64,000 nt of DNA from Isochrysis galbana (GCA_018136815.1 CM030942.1:3325396-3389395); one strand, 5' to 3'; positions 1-11,042 are shown, counted from the stretch's first letter. Notes: a model not told the origin generated them from the sequence alone. A program made the numbers and translations.

Positions 1-1012
1 GTTCAATCCCTCGGGTGGCACCCCCTGGGAGACTGGCTTGCTGCCGCCTCGGCCGGGCATGACGCTGTATGGCTATGCGAGCCGTGGCGTCGATCAGATA
101 TCGCCGAGCAGCACACGGCATCGGGGAAAGCGTTTGGGCTGCATGGCTACAAGGCAAGCGCCTCTGACAGCTGGCCCGCCACAACCAGCTTATTGCGGAT
201 GCGCGGAGGCGGTGGCGGTATCTCTCTCGTTGCACCCTCGAAGTGCGGAGCTCTTCTATTCGCTTCGGGCACGAGCGGTGCGCTGCGCGTCTGGGAGACC
301 CGGGCCTGGACATGGCAGACATGGCGACGATTCTGCCTTCCATGCAGCACGGCAACGTGGGGTGGTCCTCCGCCCCTTCACGGCGATGCGCCACGCCTCC
401 TTCTCTTTGCAATGGCAAATCAGCCGGTTCTTCATGCCATTCGCTTCACCCACGTGCTCGCAGCCGACAATAGCCCGCGCTTCTCTGGCGAATACATCGG
501 CTGCTTCGATCTTGGGCTCCTTGCGGCGTCGGGATCCCTCCATACGAATTTTCCTTTGGGGCAGCCGCAGCCCACCTCTCCGACGAGCACAAAGAAGGCT
601 CGCCGCTCCCTTGCGATCATGTCGTTGGCATGGCAGGTGCATTCGACTCTTGACGGTGGCAGACTCGCGGTGGGATGTTCGATCAACGGCGAGGAAAGTA
701 TCGTGCTGCTATTCAGTGCAGCAGTCATCCCATCGCTTCAACTCCGCCCGGTCGGAAACGTAAGTGGCATGCGTCCATGTTGCAAGACCCTAGCCATGCT
801 TCTCTTGTAGGATCCTAGAATTGCTTACAACACCCTCGATTCAGTGACCGCTGTTTCTTCACCTCCCAACTGCTAATTCTCGCCCGCAGGTGCAAGGACA
901 TTCTCAAGGGCGGCCGTTGACGTCCCTGACCTTTGCAAGTGGGCTTCCATATGGGGGGCTTCTCAGCTGTGCATGGAATGATGGCCGTATAACCCTTCTC
1001 CCTCTCTACTAA
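1..1012 (+). CDS. AAAS: ALADIN (AAAS) nucleoporin homologue, 3' part, two exons (1-759, 890-1012)
   Basis: WD-repeat nucleoporin; ALADIN sits in the nuclear pore complex. Frame 1 is open from the first base, so the gene starts before the window and no start codon should be chosen inside it. The product carries VQSLGWHPLGDW (a WD blade), then RMRGGGGGISL and ALRVWETRAWTWQTW, which line up with human ALADIN RGGGVTNLLW and VFRVWEAQMWTCERW, then ESIVLLF. A GTAAGT donor follows base 759 and a CCCGCAG acceptor ends at 889. The second exon gives LTSLTFASG, GGLLSCAWNDGRITLLPLY and a stop at 1010-1012, matching the ALADIN end (ALLSVGWSTGRIAHIPLYF). The exons join in phase 0. About 294 residues are visible, roughly the C-terminal half. 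The match is from remembered family sequence, but it holds along the whole length and across the splice. Confidence 0.85.
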
Positions 1013-2434
1013 TCGCGTTGGCATGTGTGATTGAGCCTTGAGATCATCGCGGATGATGAATGATGATGGACCAGCGTAAATATTGCTGTTATTGAGGAGA
1101 GGAACCGTTGTGTTGAAGGGGAGGATGGAGCCTTGGAGGCAAGAGATAACAATCTGGGCACCACACCGGCACAAGTAGCCAAAGCTGATGATTGGGCCCG
1201 TGTTCGCTGCAAATCCAGCACTGGAATCCCTTTAATTACAATTATAGTCCCGATTCGCTGTTGATTCCACCAATGCGCTTGGCGTCTCGTACGGCCACGT
1301 AGGCACAAGAGGAAAGCTAGAACCTAGTTTGGAGCTACAAACACTGACCACTTCGATGGGGGTGGCATATATAATAGCCGAGGGACCCGACCCAGAACAA
1401 ACCTGAGACGAGCTCCACCACGGCTGGACAAAAACCCACAGAGACAGACAGGCGGCCCGTACGGGCGAGAAAGGCGAGGTAGCCCGATGCTCAGCAGTCA
1501 GCAGCCACACGACCACACTTGACCAACAGCAGGCCTGCCCGGAACCCGCGCTCTGAACCAGGCTCGCGGTAGCGCACCCGAGCCGAACCCCGGATCCCGA
1601 AGACAAAGGAATGAAGGGGGGAAGGGGAAGGGGTGGAGGAAAGGGAAGTTGAGGGCGATGTCGGTAGGGATGGGGAAATGCCCTAGGCTAGTAGGTGTGT
1701 AGCCCAGAATCTTCAGATGTTTTTTTTGTGCGTGTGGCGGCGTGAATATTAAGAAGTTTTATTTGTTTTTAGGTATTACTACTAGAGTAGTAGTATATAG
1801 TATTGATAATCAATTCTGACAAGAGCAACAGCAAGAACGCAAAACGTAGGCGACGACAAAGCGCCTGATCCCACAAGACTAGCCGCACAGCACGCGCCAA
1901 CATCACGAGGCACATCGCAGCAACACTTAGCAGCACACAGCGGGGTGCGTGACCACATCGCACCGTCGGATGCTAAGGAACGCAGCCCTTCCATTGGAAG
2001 CGAGAAACACGAAATTGACGCACAAAATTGTTGCAGCCCAGTCTTAGTAGGTCAGCCCGTAAGTCTTCGTGCAGCTGAGTGTACTATTGAGTGTTCCCGC
2101 CAGTGATTGCGCCGCTCGAACTTGACCAGAGAACTGAGACGAGCTGGTGGCGCCCACATGCCATGAGGTCCATGTTGATGTCTGAGACGGTATATCACCC
2201 AGTTGGCTACGCACAACAGTGGGTTCAACGGCGGTCCCCTCCTGCACCCAGCCAAAGAAATGGATGGCGAGTGACGGTGCTCAGAATGCATGAGTGTCAA
2301 GCACGCCGAGCGTCAACCACGCGGCGTCGTGCCATCATGGCCTCAACTCATCGAACTTGCCCCGTTTAGCGGGGAAGTTTTCTGAGCATCTCAGCAAATC
2401 ACATGTGCCAGTTCGCTTCAAGCCGTATTGGCCT
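1013..2434. other. Intergenic region, no gene recognised
   Basis: About 1.4 kb between the ends of the ALADIN (+) and MAP kinase (-) genes, so it holds both 3' flanks. A plus-strand stretch near 1253-1400 is open and reads protein-like (ALGVSYGHVGTRGKLE) but has no start, no splice context and no family I recognise. 1740-1830 is AT-rich. I see no RNA gene. Confidence 0.5.
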
Positions 2435-3676
2435 TCAACCAGCCATATAACTGTCGGGCATTGCAGGCATATCTTTGTGGAAGTTACGCAGCTGATCCCA
2501 GATGAGCCGCCGGAGCTCATGCTCGGAAACATCGTCGCGCTCGAACTGGAAATCGAACGGCTCCGCATCGGGCTCATCATTCACGTTGTGCAACGCCACC
2601 AAGTACTCATGGCGGAGAGCCTCAGCAGCAGTGATTCGCTGCCGTGCGTCGAAAGCGAGCATGCGGTTGAGCAGATCAAGAGCGGCAGGGCTAGCATCAG
2701 GATAAAGCTTCGACCACGGGATTGGCGGGCGCTTCGGCAGCGCCTTGATGTATTCAACTGCCTGCGGGTTGTTTATGGTTTTCAGGTCCTCGGCAGAAGG
2801 TGGACCAAGCGTCTCAATGATGAGACGGAGCTGCTGCAGGTAGTCACGGCCTGGGAAGAGAGCTTTGCGGCCCAGAAACTCAGCCAGAATGCATCCCACT
2901 GACCAGATATCGATACCCGGCCCGTAGATCTCATTCTCGACCAGCAGTTCAGGCGCACGATACCAACGTGTTACGACATATTCTGTGAGAGCAGCTTGCT
3001 GGCCACCACTCTGTGAAGGGTCGAATCCACGGGCAAGCCCAAAGTCACAGATTTTGAGGTCACAATTCTTGTTGACCAAGAGGTTGCCAGGCTTCAAATC
3101 ACGATGCAGCACCTTGGCTGCGTGCACTGCCTTCAAGCCACGGAGAATCTGAAGTGCAGTGAAGGACATCCATCATATCACACATGGGGCAACTTGCACG
3201 CATCCATGCAACTGGCTCGCGCTTACTTCCTCAAGCCGCAGTTGAGCACGCGAGGGCAAGTCGGCAAGATTGCATCGATTACACACCTGGTACATGAAAT
3301 ACTGGATGTGGTCATCCGATAGCGCCTGTTTCGAGTGAATGATGTAGTGCAGATCAGTGTCCATCAGCTCTGTAACGAGGTAGACGTCCTTCCAGTCCTC
3401 AATTGGGCCTGGGGGTGGCAGCATGATGTCGCGGAGGTTGAGGACGTTCTCGTGCTGAAAGTGCTGAAGCAGCCGCATTTCTCGCAGCATGCGCTTGCAG
3501 TCGATCGCGTCCTCGAACGCATTCGTGATCTTCTTGATGGCTACCTGGTCGCCGTCGAGTGTGTCCTTTGCAGCGCAGATGAGGCCGTAGGCGCCCTGTC
3601 CAACGCCTTTCTTGACCTCATACCTGGCATCGACCTCGAAGGTCGTCCCCTTGACAACGTATTGCCGTTTGGCCAT
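2435..3676 (-). CDS. ERK-type (TEY) MAP kinase, two exons (3287-3676, 2435-3148)
   Basis: Serine/threonine kinase of the ERK class; phosphorylates S/T-P sites after dual activation by a MAPK kinase. The ATG at 3676-3674 gives MAKRQYVVKGTTFEVDARY and then the glycine loop GVGQGAYG (about 24-31), VAIKK (Lys48), HRDLKPGNLLVN (145-156), DFGLARG (165-171) and activation loop TEY at 185-187 followed by VVTRWYRAPE. The 138-bp intron 3149-3286 (GTGTGT...CTTCAG) splits FMYQ|ILRGLK in phase 0. Total is 367 residues, normal for an ERK. The C-terminus (FHKDMPAMPDSYMAG) has no extra domain. The minus-strand frame is open well upstream of the ATG, but that part is only translated G-homopolymer and lies outside the kinase fold. 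On the coding strand long G runs sit 90-215 nt before the ATG. Confidence 0.95.
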
Positions 3677-3761
3677 GAGGGCGGCCGCGGCTCTGCCCGC
3701 CGCCCTGGCGCCGCCCCTCTGCAGCCCGCGCGCGGGCGTCGGCTGGCTGCCGGTGCTGGAA

Positions 3762-4060
3762 CTCCCCCCCCCCCCCCACCCTCCCCTTCCCCCCCCTTCC
3801 CCTCCCCCCCCCCTCTCTCCCTCTCCTCTCTGGGCTCGGCTCGGCTCGCGCCGCCCCCCCCCCCCCCCCGCCCCCCCCCCCCCCGCCCCCCCACCCTGTG
3901 CCCCCCCGCCCCCTCTCTGTCCGCCTATTTCCCTCTCCCCCCGGCACAACCACCCCCCTTTTCTTCTCCACTTCTTTCCCTGGGTAAAGTAGGAGTACTC
4001 TACTCTACCTCTACTCTACTTTACTTTCGTGAAGACTCTACACTAGCTCTAGAGCTCTAC
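3762..4060. repeat. C-homopolymer tracts and TCTACT-rich low-complexity DNA upstream of the MAP kinase
   Basis: Runs of C (G on the kinase coding strand) at 3765-3779 and about 3854-3892, broken by single G or A, followed by TCTACT-rich sequence at 3990-4060. Together they fill the 5' flank of the kinase gene. Similar TACTCTA-rich DNA recurs at 32.1-32.3 kb. Confidence 0.8.
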
Positions 4061-4518
4061 TCAAGAATATCATATCTCGCAGTGCGTGGACAGGTGGACA
4101 GGGCGCGCTTCGTGGACAAGGCGCCGCCCCCCCCCAGCCTCCTTTGGCCCCCTGCAAGCCCGCCCGCAAGCCCAAGCCAGCCCGGGGCTACTACACTACG
4201 AGAGTCGCACGCGCACGCACCTGCTTAAGCAGCCTGCTTGGCCTCCGAGGGTGGGCACGGGGCACGGGCAGGGTCGCCTGATCGGCCTAATGGTGGGAGC
4301 GTGGGAGCGGTCGCCTCGCACCGCCTCACCAGTCACCAGTGACTGCTCTAGCTCTAGGCGGGAGGGCTGGGGGCTGGGGGTTGGCTAGGGGCCGCCCTCA
4401 GCCCTGAGTGGCTGAGTGGGGGGTTACGGGGCACGGGAGAGGGTAGGAGGGTAGGGGAGCTTCGGCGCTCTCCATCCTCCATCCTCCATCGCAACCAACT
4501 TGAAAGTTAGTTGTTAGG
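4061..4518. other. Intergenic, GC-rich, no gene recognised
   Basis: GC-rich DNA between the kinase 5' flank and the first CAACTAAG element. Short open frames exist on both strands but none has protein-like content. A short tandem CCATCCTCCAT array at about 4470-4490 abuts the element. Confidence 0.5.
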
Positions 4519-5210
4519 AACTAAGTTTATACTTAGTTCGCCCAGGGGGGGGGGCACGAGCCCCCCCCCTCTCCACTCCTCCCCTGCCATGGGGGAGGAA
4601 CCACCCATGCTCCTGGCATGCCTGATGGCTTGCCAGGAGCCCACTGCCCTGCTGCCTGCTGACTCACTCTCTCCCTGGCAGGCTCGCCTGCCTCGCGCGT
4701 CCTGGCCTGTCGTGGCCCGCCCATCGCTCCAACCCCCCCTCCCCCCCTGTTCGACAGGCAGACAGGTGCAGATTGGGGGCCCCAGAGGCCCAGGAGCGCC
4801 AGCGAGGGAGAGGCAGGGGAGGCCAAGGCCCAGCCCCAGCGCCCCAGCCTCCTCTGCGCCCTGAGCTGGCCTCCAGGAGCCTCCACGGGGCGCCAGGGGC
4901 AGCTGCAGGCCTGCCGCAGGCGCGCCATCGCGCGTGCCTGCAGGAGAGGGGAGAGAGAGCGCGGAGAAGGGGGTGGGCGGAGCGTGAGCTCCGCTCACCG
5001 AAAAATCGGTAAGTCTCGCGCCTATTTACAGGATAAGTCGAGACAGAGTCGGCCGCCAGCCTAGGTGGCGTAGGAGGAAGGGGGGAACGGATCACCGGGG
5101 CACCGGGGGGGGGGCGCGGGCCACCGGACCATATCTAAGCCCTTCACCCCTATCCCCCCAGTAGTGCACGGGGGGAGCCGCCTGATGGCGGGGGGGGAAG
5201 GGCTGGGGAG
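4519..5210 (+). mobile_element. CAACTAAG-family interspersed element, copy 1 (3'-truncated)
   Basis: Starts AACTAAGTTTATACTTAGTT and runs through the family landmarks: G-run/GCACGAGCCCC, CCATGGGGGAGGAACCACCCAT, TGGCATGCCTGATGGCTTGCC, then CACCGGACCATATCTAAGCC and TAGTAGTGCACGGGGGGAG. It follows the complete copy at 56834-57589 until about 5205, where similarity stops without the T-rich end. No target duplication is visible. It contains no coding sequence; the open frames across it are G/C-rich by-products. Confidence 0.8.
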
Positions 5211-6182
5211 GATTGTTTGTTGTGTGAAGTGCCCGCCCCCGAGGGGTGCACTGCTGGTAGGAGTTACCACCATGGGGGTGGCAGCAAGGCTGCCACCCAC
5301 CATGGGGAGTCCTTGTTGGGTTGGCAGTCCAGTGGAAGGATGCGGCAGAGCCAGAGACTGGCTCTGCTGGTCTGCAGGGAACAAGACCCTTCCTCCCTTC
5401 CCGTCCCCTGCTTCTGTGACTGGTGGCTGGTGCGGGGAGGCGAAGGCGGGAGGATCATGTCGACGTCGCTGTCTGTCAGGGGGGCGGCCTGGGAGCGCTT
5501 CGGCTCCGGCGGCTTGGGGCGGCCCCTGTGGGGCGTCGTGGCTGCGGGGGGCTGGGAGGCAGGAGCGGTCGGCGCGCGCTCCATCGTTCGAACTATAACA
5601 ATAGATTTTGTCCTGGCCTGGGCCTAGAAGCAGCGCAACGCGCCAAGAGGGCTGTATTGCAATGCTCGCCACGATTCCCGAGCGCGCGGTTGGGTAGTCT
5701 GCGGGGTTGGGAGGCAGCGTACCATTATGCTGGATGGGGTTCTGCGCGTAGGAGCGCGTAGGCAAGCCGGTGTCATCCTCCTCAGGTTGGGGCTTGCTTG
5801 AAGTGGTGTGGTGTGGCGGTGTGGCGTGTGGGGCTGGCGCCCATGCTGCGTGGGCAGGTGAAGCAGAACTCGGCCGAGTGCGGTGGCATGAAACGCCGGT
5901 GAGACCGCCGACCGGTGTACCCGGACCATTTAGTCCGAACACCATCGACAAGGGGGAGCTGAGGGCTGACCACCGCCGTGCTCTCTCGCTGGAGCGCGGC
6001 GAAGGTCGGCCTGTCAGGCGGGTCGGCCGCCATCGCTCTGCCTCGGATTCGGATTAGAGCGGGGAGAGAGACGATGGAAAATCTTCCCCCGGTCCGACGA
6101 TAAAAAATGTGGGCCTCCGGATCAACAAGAGTTTTTTTTCAACCCACTCTCCCCCACTCCCCCACCTCTAGCCGTGGCCGGT
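5211..6182. other. Intergenic, no gene recognised; hairpin at 5263-5308
   Basis: Nearly 1 kb with open frames but no recognisable protein. At 5263-5308 ACCACCATGGGGGTGGCAG is followed after a 3-base loop by its near complement, an imperfect hairpin. The hairpin resembles the GAACCACCCATC part of the CAACTAAG element, so it may be element debris. Confidence 0.45.
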
Positions 6183-6515
6183 GGCGGAGTGGCGGACGTT
6201 AGCGCGCGTGCTTTGGGGCGCCGCGGCTGCCGATTTCGACGCGGCTTGCGGGCGCATCGCGCGCGATTGGCGTCGCTGACTCGGCGGTTCCTGGCTATTT
6301 CGTATGTGGCGCGGGCCGGGCACCGGGCTGATGACCAAGAACCCTCAGCAAGAGAACGGTCTCGGTCTCGCAGCGCGCCCGGGCTCGGTTCGAAATGGGG
6401 CTCTCCAGGCCCCCGTTGGCGGACGTTAGCGCGCGTGCTTTGGGGCGCCGCGGCTGCTGATTTCGACGCGGCATGGGGACGCATCGCGCGCGATTGGTGT
6501 CGCTGGCTCGGTCCG
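6183..6515 (+). repeat. Dispersed repeat, two adjacent copies (6191-6290 and 6418-6512)
   Basis: The string GGCGGACGTTAGCGCGCGTG, followed by TTTCGACGCGGC and GCGCGCGATTGG, is present twice about 227 bp apart with few mismatches. A third copy of the core, with the trailing GTGTGGCGCGGGCCGGGCAC part, lies at 9940-10078. Non-coding; possibly a short retroposon, but no tail or target duplication is seen. Confidence 0.75.
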
Positions 6516-6646
6516 AATTCAAGCCCGAAATCTCTATTAAAACTACAGGTCTCTGGAGATTGTTCTCGTGTATTCCGAATTCCTGTTTCTCACATTCTCT
6601 AAAATTCTTATTGTGTGCTGACTCTGCCCGCCACGGCGTGGTCACA

Positions 6647-7396
6647 ATGGGTCCGCTCGGCGGATGGCTGTTCAAGCTGGGCGGCGGCAAGCAAGACGGG
6701 CACAACTGGTTCTCGCGGTACTTCGTACTACGTGGCGACATGCTAGCGTACTACTCTGCCCAGCCCACCAGCGTTACAGAAGCAGCCAGCCCCTCAGGTG
6801 TTGCTTGCGTTCGCGAGTGTGGTGTTCAGGTGCGACCACCGAGTGCGGCCACTGATGGAGCGCTTCGCTACCCGTTGGCGCTCACGAGCCGCTTGACGAA
6901 CGATGTTTTGGTGTTGGCAGCCGCGACGCGTTCCGACGCACAGGCCTGGCACGATGCCATTGTTGCAGCCAGCAGACAGAGTGACACCATGTGCAAAGAG
7001 CGTTCTGTTCTAAAGGCCTCCACGGTTGAGTGCAATAACCTTGAGGCTCACGGTAGCTTCGAGGTGTCTCCTTCAGGGTTAGACGATTCTCCCGCCCCTG
7101 CGACCCCGGGCTCGGATCTGGAAGCCCAGATGCTGGCTGCGAGCGAAGCACTTGCACTGGCGCTCGAAGAAGTAATTGTGGCAGAGGAGGAGCAGACTCT
7201 GGCCGAGCGACAGCGGGAAGATGCTGAGCTATGGCGTGATGCTGCAGCTGCACGTTTGATCCAGGCGCGAGCTCGTCTCTCTCTGCGGAAATCGCTTTTG
7301 CACTGGCGCCATCGTTGTATGCGGTCCGCCTTTGAGACAATTGTTACGTCTGCATTAACAGCCGCTGCGATTATGTCGCCATCAACATTGTCGTAG
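6647..7396 (+). CDS. PH-domain protein with IQ-like C-terminal helix
   Basis: 249 residues, one exon. The start ATG gives MGPLGGWLFKLGGGKQDGHN, the first strand of a pleckstrin-homology domain (G-W-L-x-K), followed by WFSRYFVLRGDMLAYY. The domain closes with QAWHDAIVAASRQ at about 108-120, the conserved Trp of the C-terminal helix. PH domains bind phosphoinositides or proteins at membranes. After a low-complexity linker (SPAPATPGSD) comes a charged helix (about 155-205) with LIQARARLSLRKSLLHWRHR, close to an IQ motif, so calmodulin binding is possible. The frame is open upstream of the ATG back to 6473, but that part comes from the dispersed repeat. No closer family can be named. Confidence 0.8.
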   Translation: MGPLGGWLFKLGGGKQDGHNWFSRYFVLRGDMLAYYSAQPTSVTEAASPSGVACVRECGVQVRPPSAATDGALRYPLALTSRLTNDVLVLAAATRSDAQAWHDAIVAASRQSDTMCKERSVLKASTVECNNLEAHGSFEVSPSGLDDSPAPATPGSDLEAQMLAASEALALALEEVIVAEEEQTLAERQREDAELWRDAAAARLIQARARLSLRKSLLHWRHRCMRSAFETIVTSALTAAAIMSPSTLS

Positions 7397-8134
7397 CCTA
7401 GGTGTAGTATTTACAACAGTCAGGGTAAAAGTTCCTGTGCTTCATCTCTATTGCTTGCAACACAACTAACTTCACAGTTGGTTGCGATTGAGCGCACCGA
7501 CGCTCTCCTCTCTCAGGGCCCGCCGCGCCAAGGGCGCCCCCCAGCCCTCAGCCCTCCCGGAGAAGGCGCTAGGCGCTAGGCAAAGGCAAGCGAAAGCGAG
7601 AGCGCCCGCCCTCAGACGTCGAGCAGGTGCGTACGACTCATGTCGCCCCACACCTCCCGTTACCTCAGCCACATGCACAGCAACATTCATGCTGGATCCT
7701 CCGATGGCCCATGGGGGCCATGTGGCATGTGGCTGCAAACCCTCCCCCCCATCGGCTAGCCATAGAAGCATAGAAGAGCCGGCTATCCAGCTACACAGGA
7801 ATAAGACTGCTGTTGTGGGAGAGACTGTGGCTGTGGCGGTGTGGCTGGAGATGGAGTAGGAGTAGCCCGGTCACTCACTACTCTTACGGGTGCGAAGGGC
7901 ACAAGCTTCATTGGGTGAATGGCGGCCTAAATCAGCTGATGCCGCCGGTGACTCCTGTCGAATAAACGGCGGCATCATCATCGGTCAGTGCGATCATGTA
8001 AAACCAACTGACTATCGAATAAACGGGTGTCGGTCTGTCGATCGGTCCACTCTCTCTTTTCTCTCCGTCTTCTCATACTCCTAGGAGTACTTCTTTTTCT
8101 CTCCTTTCTCCTCCTTTTCCGCGTTCCCCGTCGC
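7397..8134. other. Intergenic / aminopeptidase 5' flank, no gene recognised
   Basis: Holds the 3' flank of the PH gene and the 5' region of the aminopeptidase gene. AATAAACGG occurs twice (7961-7969, 8017-8025), and a pyrimidine-rich CTCTCTTTTCTC stretch lies just before the ATG at 8135. Nothing else supportable. Confidence 0.4.
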
Positions 8135-9833
8135 ATGGGCGGGCTGGGCCGGCCGTGGGCCCGTCGGCTGCCGGCGGGCCGGGCGGCTCTCGCAGTGGGA
8201 AGAGGCTGGTCACGGGCGCAGTCCACTCTTGCCATCGCCCAGCCGACCGCCGGCACCCACCCGCACCTCGTCAGACCGAACGAAGTGACCCCGGGCGTCA
8301 CACGGGCAGAGTATACAAGCCGCCGTGCTCTACTGGCTGCCATGCTGCCCGTCGGCTCGGTGGCGCTCTTCCCATCGGCGCCTCTGGCGTACATCTCGCA
8401 CGATGTGCCGCACCCCTATCATCAGGCTCCGGATCTTCACTACTTGTGCGGATTCCAGGAGCCAAACAGCTTGCTGGCGTGCTCCAAGCCAGTAGTTGAC
8501 ACGTCTGGGGTTGGTGAAGGAGATGCCACCTGGCACCTGTTTGTGGAGCCGACAGACCCCGCGCAGGCGCTGTGGGACGGGCCTCGAGCTGGCGTTGAGG
8601 GTGCACGCGAGCATATACTCAGCGATGGGGAAGTGCATCCAATCAGCTCAGCACCCAGGGTCCTGCGGAAGATGATTGATACAGCTATTACTCTAGCAGC
8701 TCCGAGCGCTCCACCTTCGCTTGCGAGGCTCACGGATATGACGGGAATGGGCTCGTCTCCATCGCTGCTCCTGGATACGGATATTAACCCCACCATCTCA
8801 AAGTCTCTCAGTCCGTTGCTTGAGGCCAATGCTCGGAAGCTGCGGGTCATGCGAGCTTCACCACTAGTCCAACGTCTACGGCTACGCAAATCCCCCTCTG
8901 AAATCGCCCTTATGTCCCACGCGGCCCAAGCGACGGCAGAGGCGTTTATAGCCACGATGGGCGAATCTGCTGCCGCTGCTGCGCGAGGCGACCAACTGGA
9001 GGCGCTGCTCGCTGCGAGGTTCGAGTTCGAGACCAAGCGTCGTGGGTGTAGCCGATTGGCCTACCCTTGCGTTGTGGCTTCCGGAAAGAATGCGGTCACA
9101 CTGCATTATATGCACAACAATGCTCGCCTCGCACCTGGAGACCTCCTGCTCATGGACGCTGGTGGCTCTTATCATGGGTATTCTGCTGACATCACGCGCA
9201 CGTGGCCACTTTCGGGCAGGTTCACAGCTGCACAACGGGATGTCTATGAGGCTGTGCTAGGTGTGAATCAAGAAGTCATCAAGTTTGTGAAGGCTGACGG
9301 CACCACTTCGTTACAGACGCTTCATCAGCTATCGATTCAATTGACCTACGAGGCCCTATTGTCTCTAGGCATTATCAAGTCTGGGGAGATTCAGCGAGTC
9401 CAGCGCTACTATCCACACGCGATTGGGCACTTCTTAGGCCTCGATGTACACGACACGCCTGCCGCATCGCAGTCGCAGGTGACTCCCTTTGCACGACGGT
9501 TTTGAATCTTCTAGATGCCTGGTGCCTCAAGATTGGCCTCAAACAGCATAGCCCCTTGGCTTGATCCAATGTTCTTTGAATCGCTATGCTCCCCAGCTCA
9601 CCCAGCACCGTGTCCCGTTGCCTCAGCCTCTAGTTCCAGGGATGGTGCTAACGGTCGAGCCAGGCCTCTACTTTCGCACGGATGATTCGACTATTCCGGC
9701 ATGGTGCCGTGGGATCGGCGTACGGATCGAGGACGACGTTCTTGTTGATGCAGAAGGTGGAGCTTCGGTGCTCACAAGTGCAGCCCCAAAGAGTGTCTCC
9801 GAGGTGGAGGACGCGGTCCGTGCTGGGCTATGA
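8135..9833 (+). CDS. Mitochondrial-type Xaa-Pro aminopeptidase 3 (ICP55/XPNPEP3 family), exons 8135-9478 and 9606-9833
   Basis: Metallopeptidase of family M24B that trims N-terminal residues from imported mitochondrial proteins. The 523-residue product starts [20 protein letters not shown], an Arg-rich, acid-poor presequence. The AMP_N domain includes [20 protein letters not shown] and [12 protein letters not shown]. The pita-bread domain shows every metal ligand: Asp341 and Asp352 in [19 protein letters not shown], His432 in [14 protein letters not shown], Glu466 in VLTVEPGLY and Glu490 in [10 protein letters not shown]. The 127-bp intron 9479-9605 joins in phase 0; without it two metal-ligand Glu residues would be lost. 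An in-frame ATG at 8027 would add a hydrophobic pyrimidine-encoded leader and is judged 5' UTR. A second AG at 9624 could serve as an alternative acceptor. Confidence 0.93.
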
Positions 9834-9885
9834 AGATGTACGTAGCTGCCGGCGAAGTGCGATCTATCTTCATAATCAAGTAAAT

Positions 9886-9925
9886 AATAATAGTAGTAGT
9901 AGTAATAGTAATAGTAATTATAACT
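9886..9925. repeat. AATAGT/AGT trinucleotide-type simple repeat
   Basis: TAATAATAGTAGTAGTAGTAATAGTAATAG directly after the aminopeptidase gene. Confidence 0.85.
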
Positions 9926-9935
9926 CGAGTGGCTC

Positions 9936-10078
9936 TTCTCGTGGGCGGCCGATTTCGACGCGGCTTGGATGTGCGTCGCGCGCGATTGGCGTCGCTGGCT
10001 CGGCAGGTCCTACAGATTCCGTGTGTGGCGCGGGCCGGGCACCGGGCTGGGCTGTCCAAGAACGGTCTCGGCCAGCGC
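9936..10078 (+). repeat. Third copy of the GATTTCGACGCGGC dispersed repeat
   Basis: Carries GATTTCGACGCGGCTTG, GCGCGCGATTGGCGTCGCTG, GTGTGGCGCGGGCCGGGCAC and AACGGTCTCGG in the same order as 6225-6365, with internal differences. Confidence 0.75.
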
Positions 10079-10218
10079 GCAGTGATCAATGCGGGAAATA
10101 TTCGGCGACCGCGGGGGGGAAATTCGGCGACCGCGGGGGAGAACTGGGAAAGAATTCCCGTACGTTCCCGTACCGCGATCAAACGTAAACGACGGCGTTG
10201 ATAGATATCGGAGGGGCG

Positions 10219-10236
10219 TGACAGTCGCGACTGTCA
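10219..10236. repeat. 18-bp perfect palindrome TGACAGTCGCGACTGTCA
   Basis: Lies directly beyond the stop codon of the Ty3/gypsy remnant. Read on the minus strand one half begins TGTCACGCCCC, a common start for Ty3/gypsy LTRs, so it may mark an LTR edge. No purine-rich tract precedes it. Confidence 0.5.
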
Positions 10237-11042
10237 GAAGAACGCAGAGGGTGTATCGAGGAGAGAGACGAGGGTGCGATCCGATGGCGACAGGCGTGCG
10301 AGAGCCTCGGAGCGACAGCGAACGAAGGCAGGCGAGGCAAGGGCAGCGTGCGCAAATGCGTGGGAGCCAAACCACGGGGAACCGCGCGACGATCCCGACG
10401 AGTACCACCACTGCCCGAGGACGAAGACCGCGTGCTGCGGCCGCATCATTGGACCTGCAGGGTTGGCAACAGATGGGCGGGCTGAGACGGGCGAATGGGA
10501 GACATGAGCAACGGGGCCACTGTGCGAGGACGGTGCGAGACGAGGCGAGCGGCGCGGGGCCTGATGATCCGAGCCGGTGGTCTCGGATCCCACGGGAGCT
10601 TCGATCGCGTGCGACGTCGGTGGAGTTGAGACGGTCTGAGATTGTGATTCTGCAGCCCGCTTTCTCATCTGAGGCTTACGAAGAGGCGGGAAGGGGTGAG
10701 CATCATCATAGGCGGTGACGAGCGACTCGCAGCGGCGAAGCAGTTCGGCTAGCGGCTCCCATGTGGCCGCAGCTTTCGCGTAGCCACGCCATTTGACGAG
10801 ATACTGCCTTGAATCGCCTCGACCCTTGCGGTCAAGGAGGGAATCAACCAGATACTCATCTAATACGCGACGACATGCTCGTGCCCGTGGTCGTCAACTT
10901 GCGACAGGATGCCACCAATACCCAGGGTACTTGCCGCGTCCGTCTTGACGATGAACTCCTTGTCGTGACGAGGCGCAGCCAACACTGGAGCAGACGTGAT
11001 GAGATCGATGAGGCGGCGGATCCGTCGAGACGACTCGAATTT
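10234..11042 (-). pseudogene. Ty3/gypsy chromovirus pol remnant: RNase H start joined to integrase chromodomain
   Basis: On the minus strand 11042-10860 reads LIDLITSAPVLAAPRHDKEF and then IVKTDAASTLGIGGILSQ up to HVVAY and a stop; this is the start of the RNase H-like domain that follows Ty3/gypsy reverse transcriptase. Immediately after, in another frame, 10872-10234 is open for 213 codons and gives RRVLDEYLVDSLLDRKGRG, RQYLVKWRGYAKAAATWEP and a helical end: a chromodomain like that at the C-terminus of chromovirus integrases. The rest of RNase H and the integrase core are missing, so an internal deletion fused the two pieces. A dead element, not a host gene. The tail after the chromodomain (SPRLAPSSHSGPVA) is Ser/Pro-rich. 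Confidence 0.85.

Noticed and set aside
3335-4228. 297-codon plus-strand frame over the MAP kinase
   Set aside because: Antisense of the kinase exon plus translated C-homopolymer; the minus strand has all kinase motifs.
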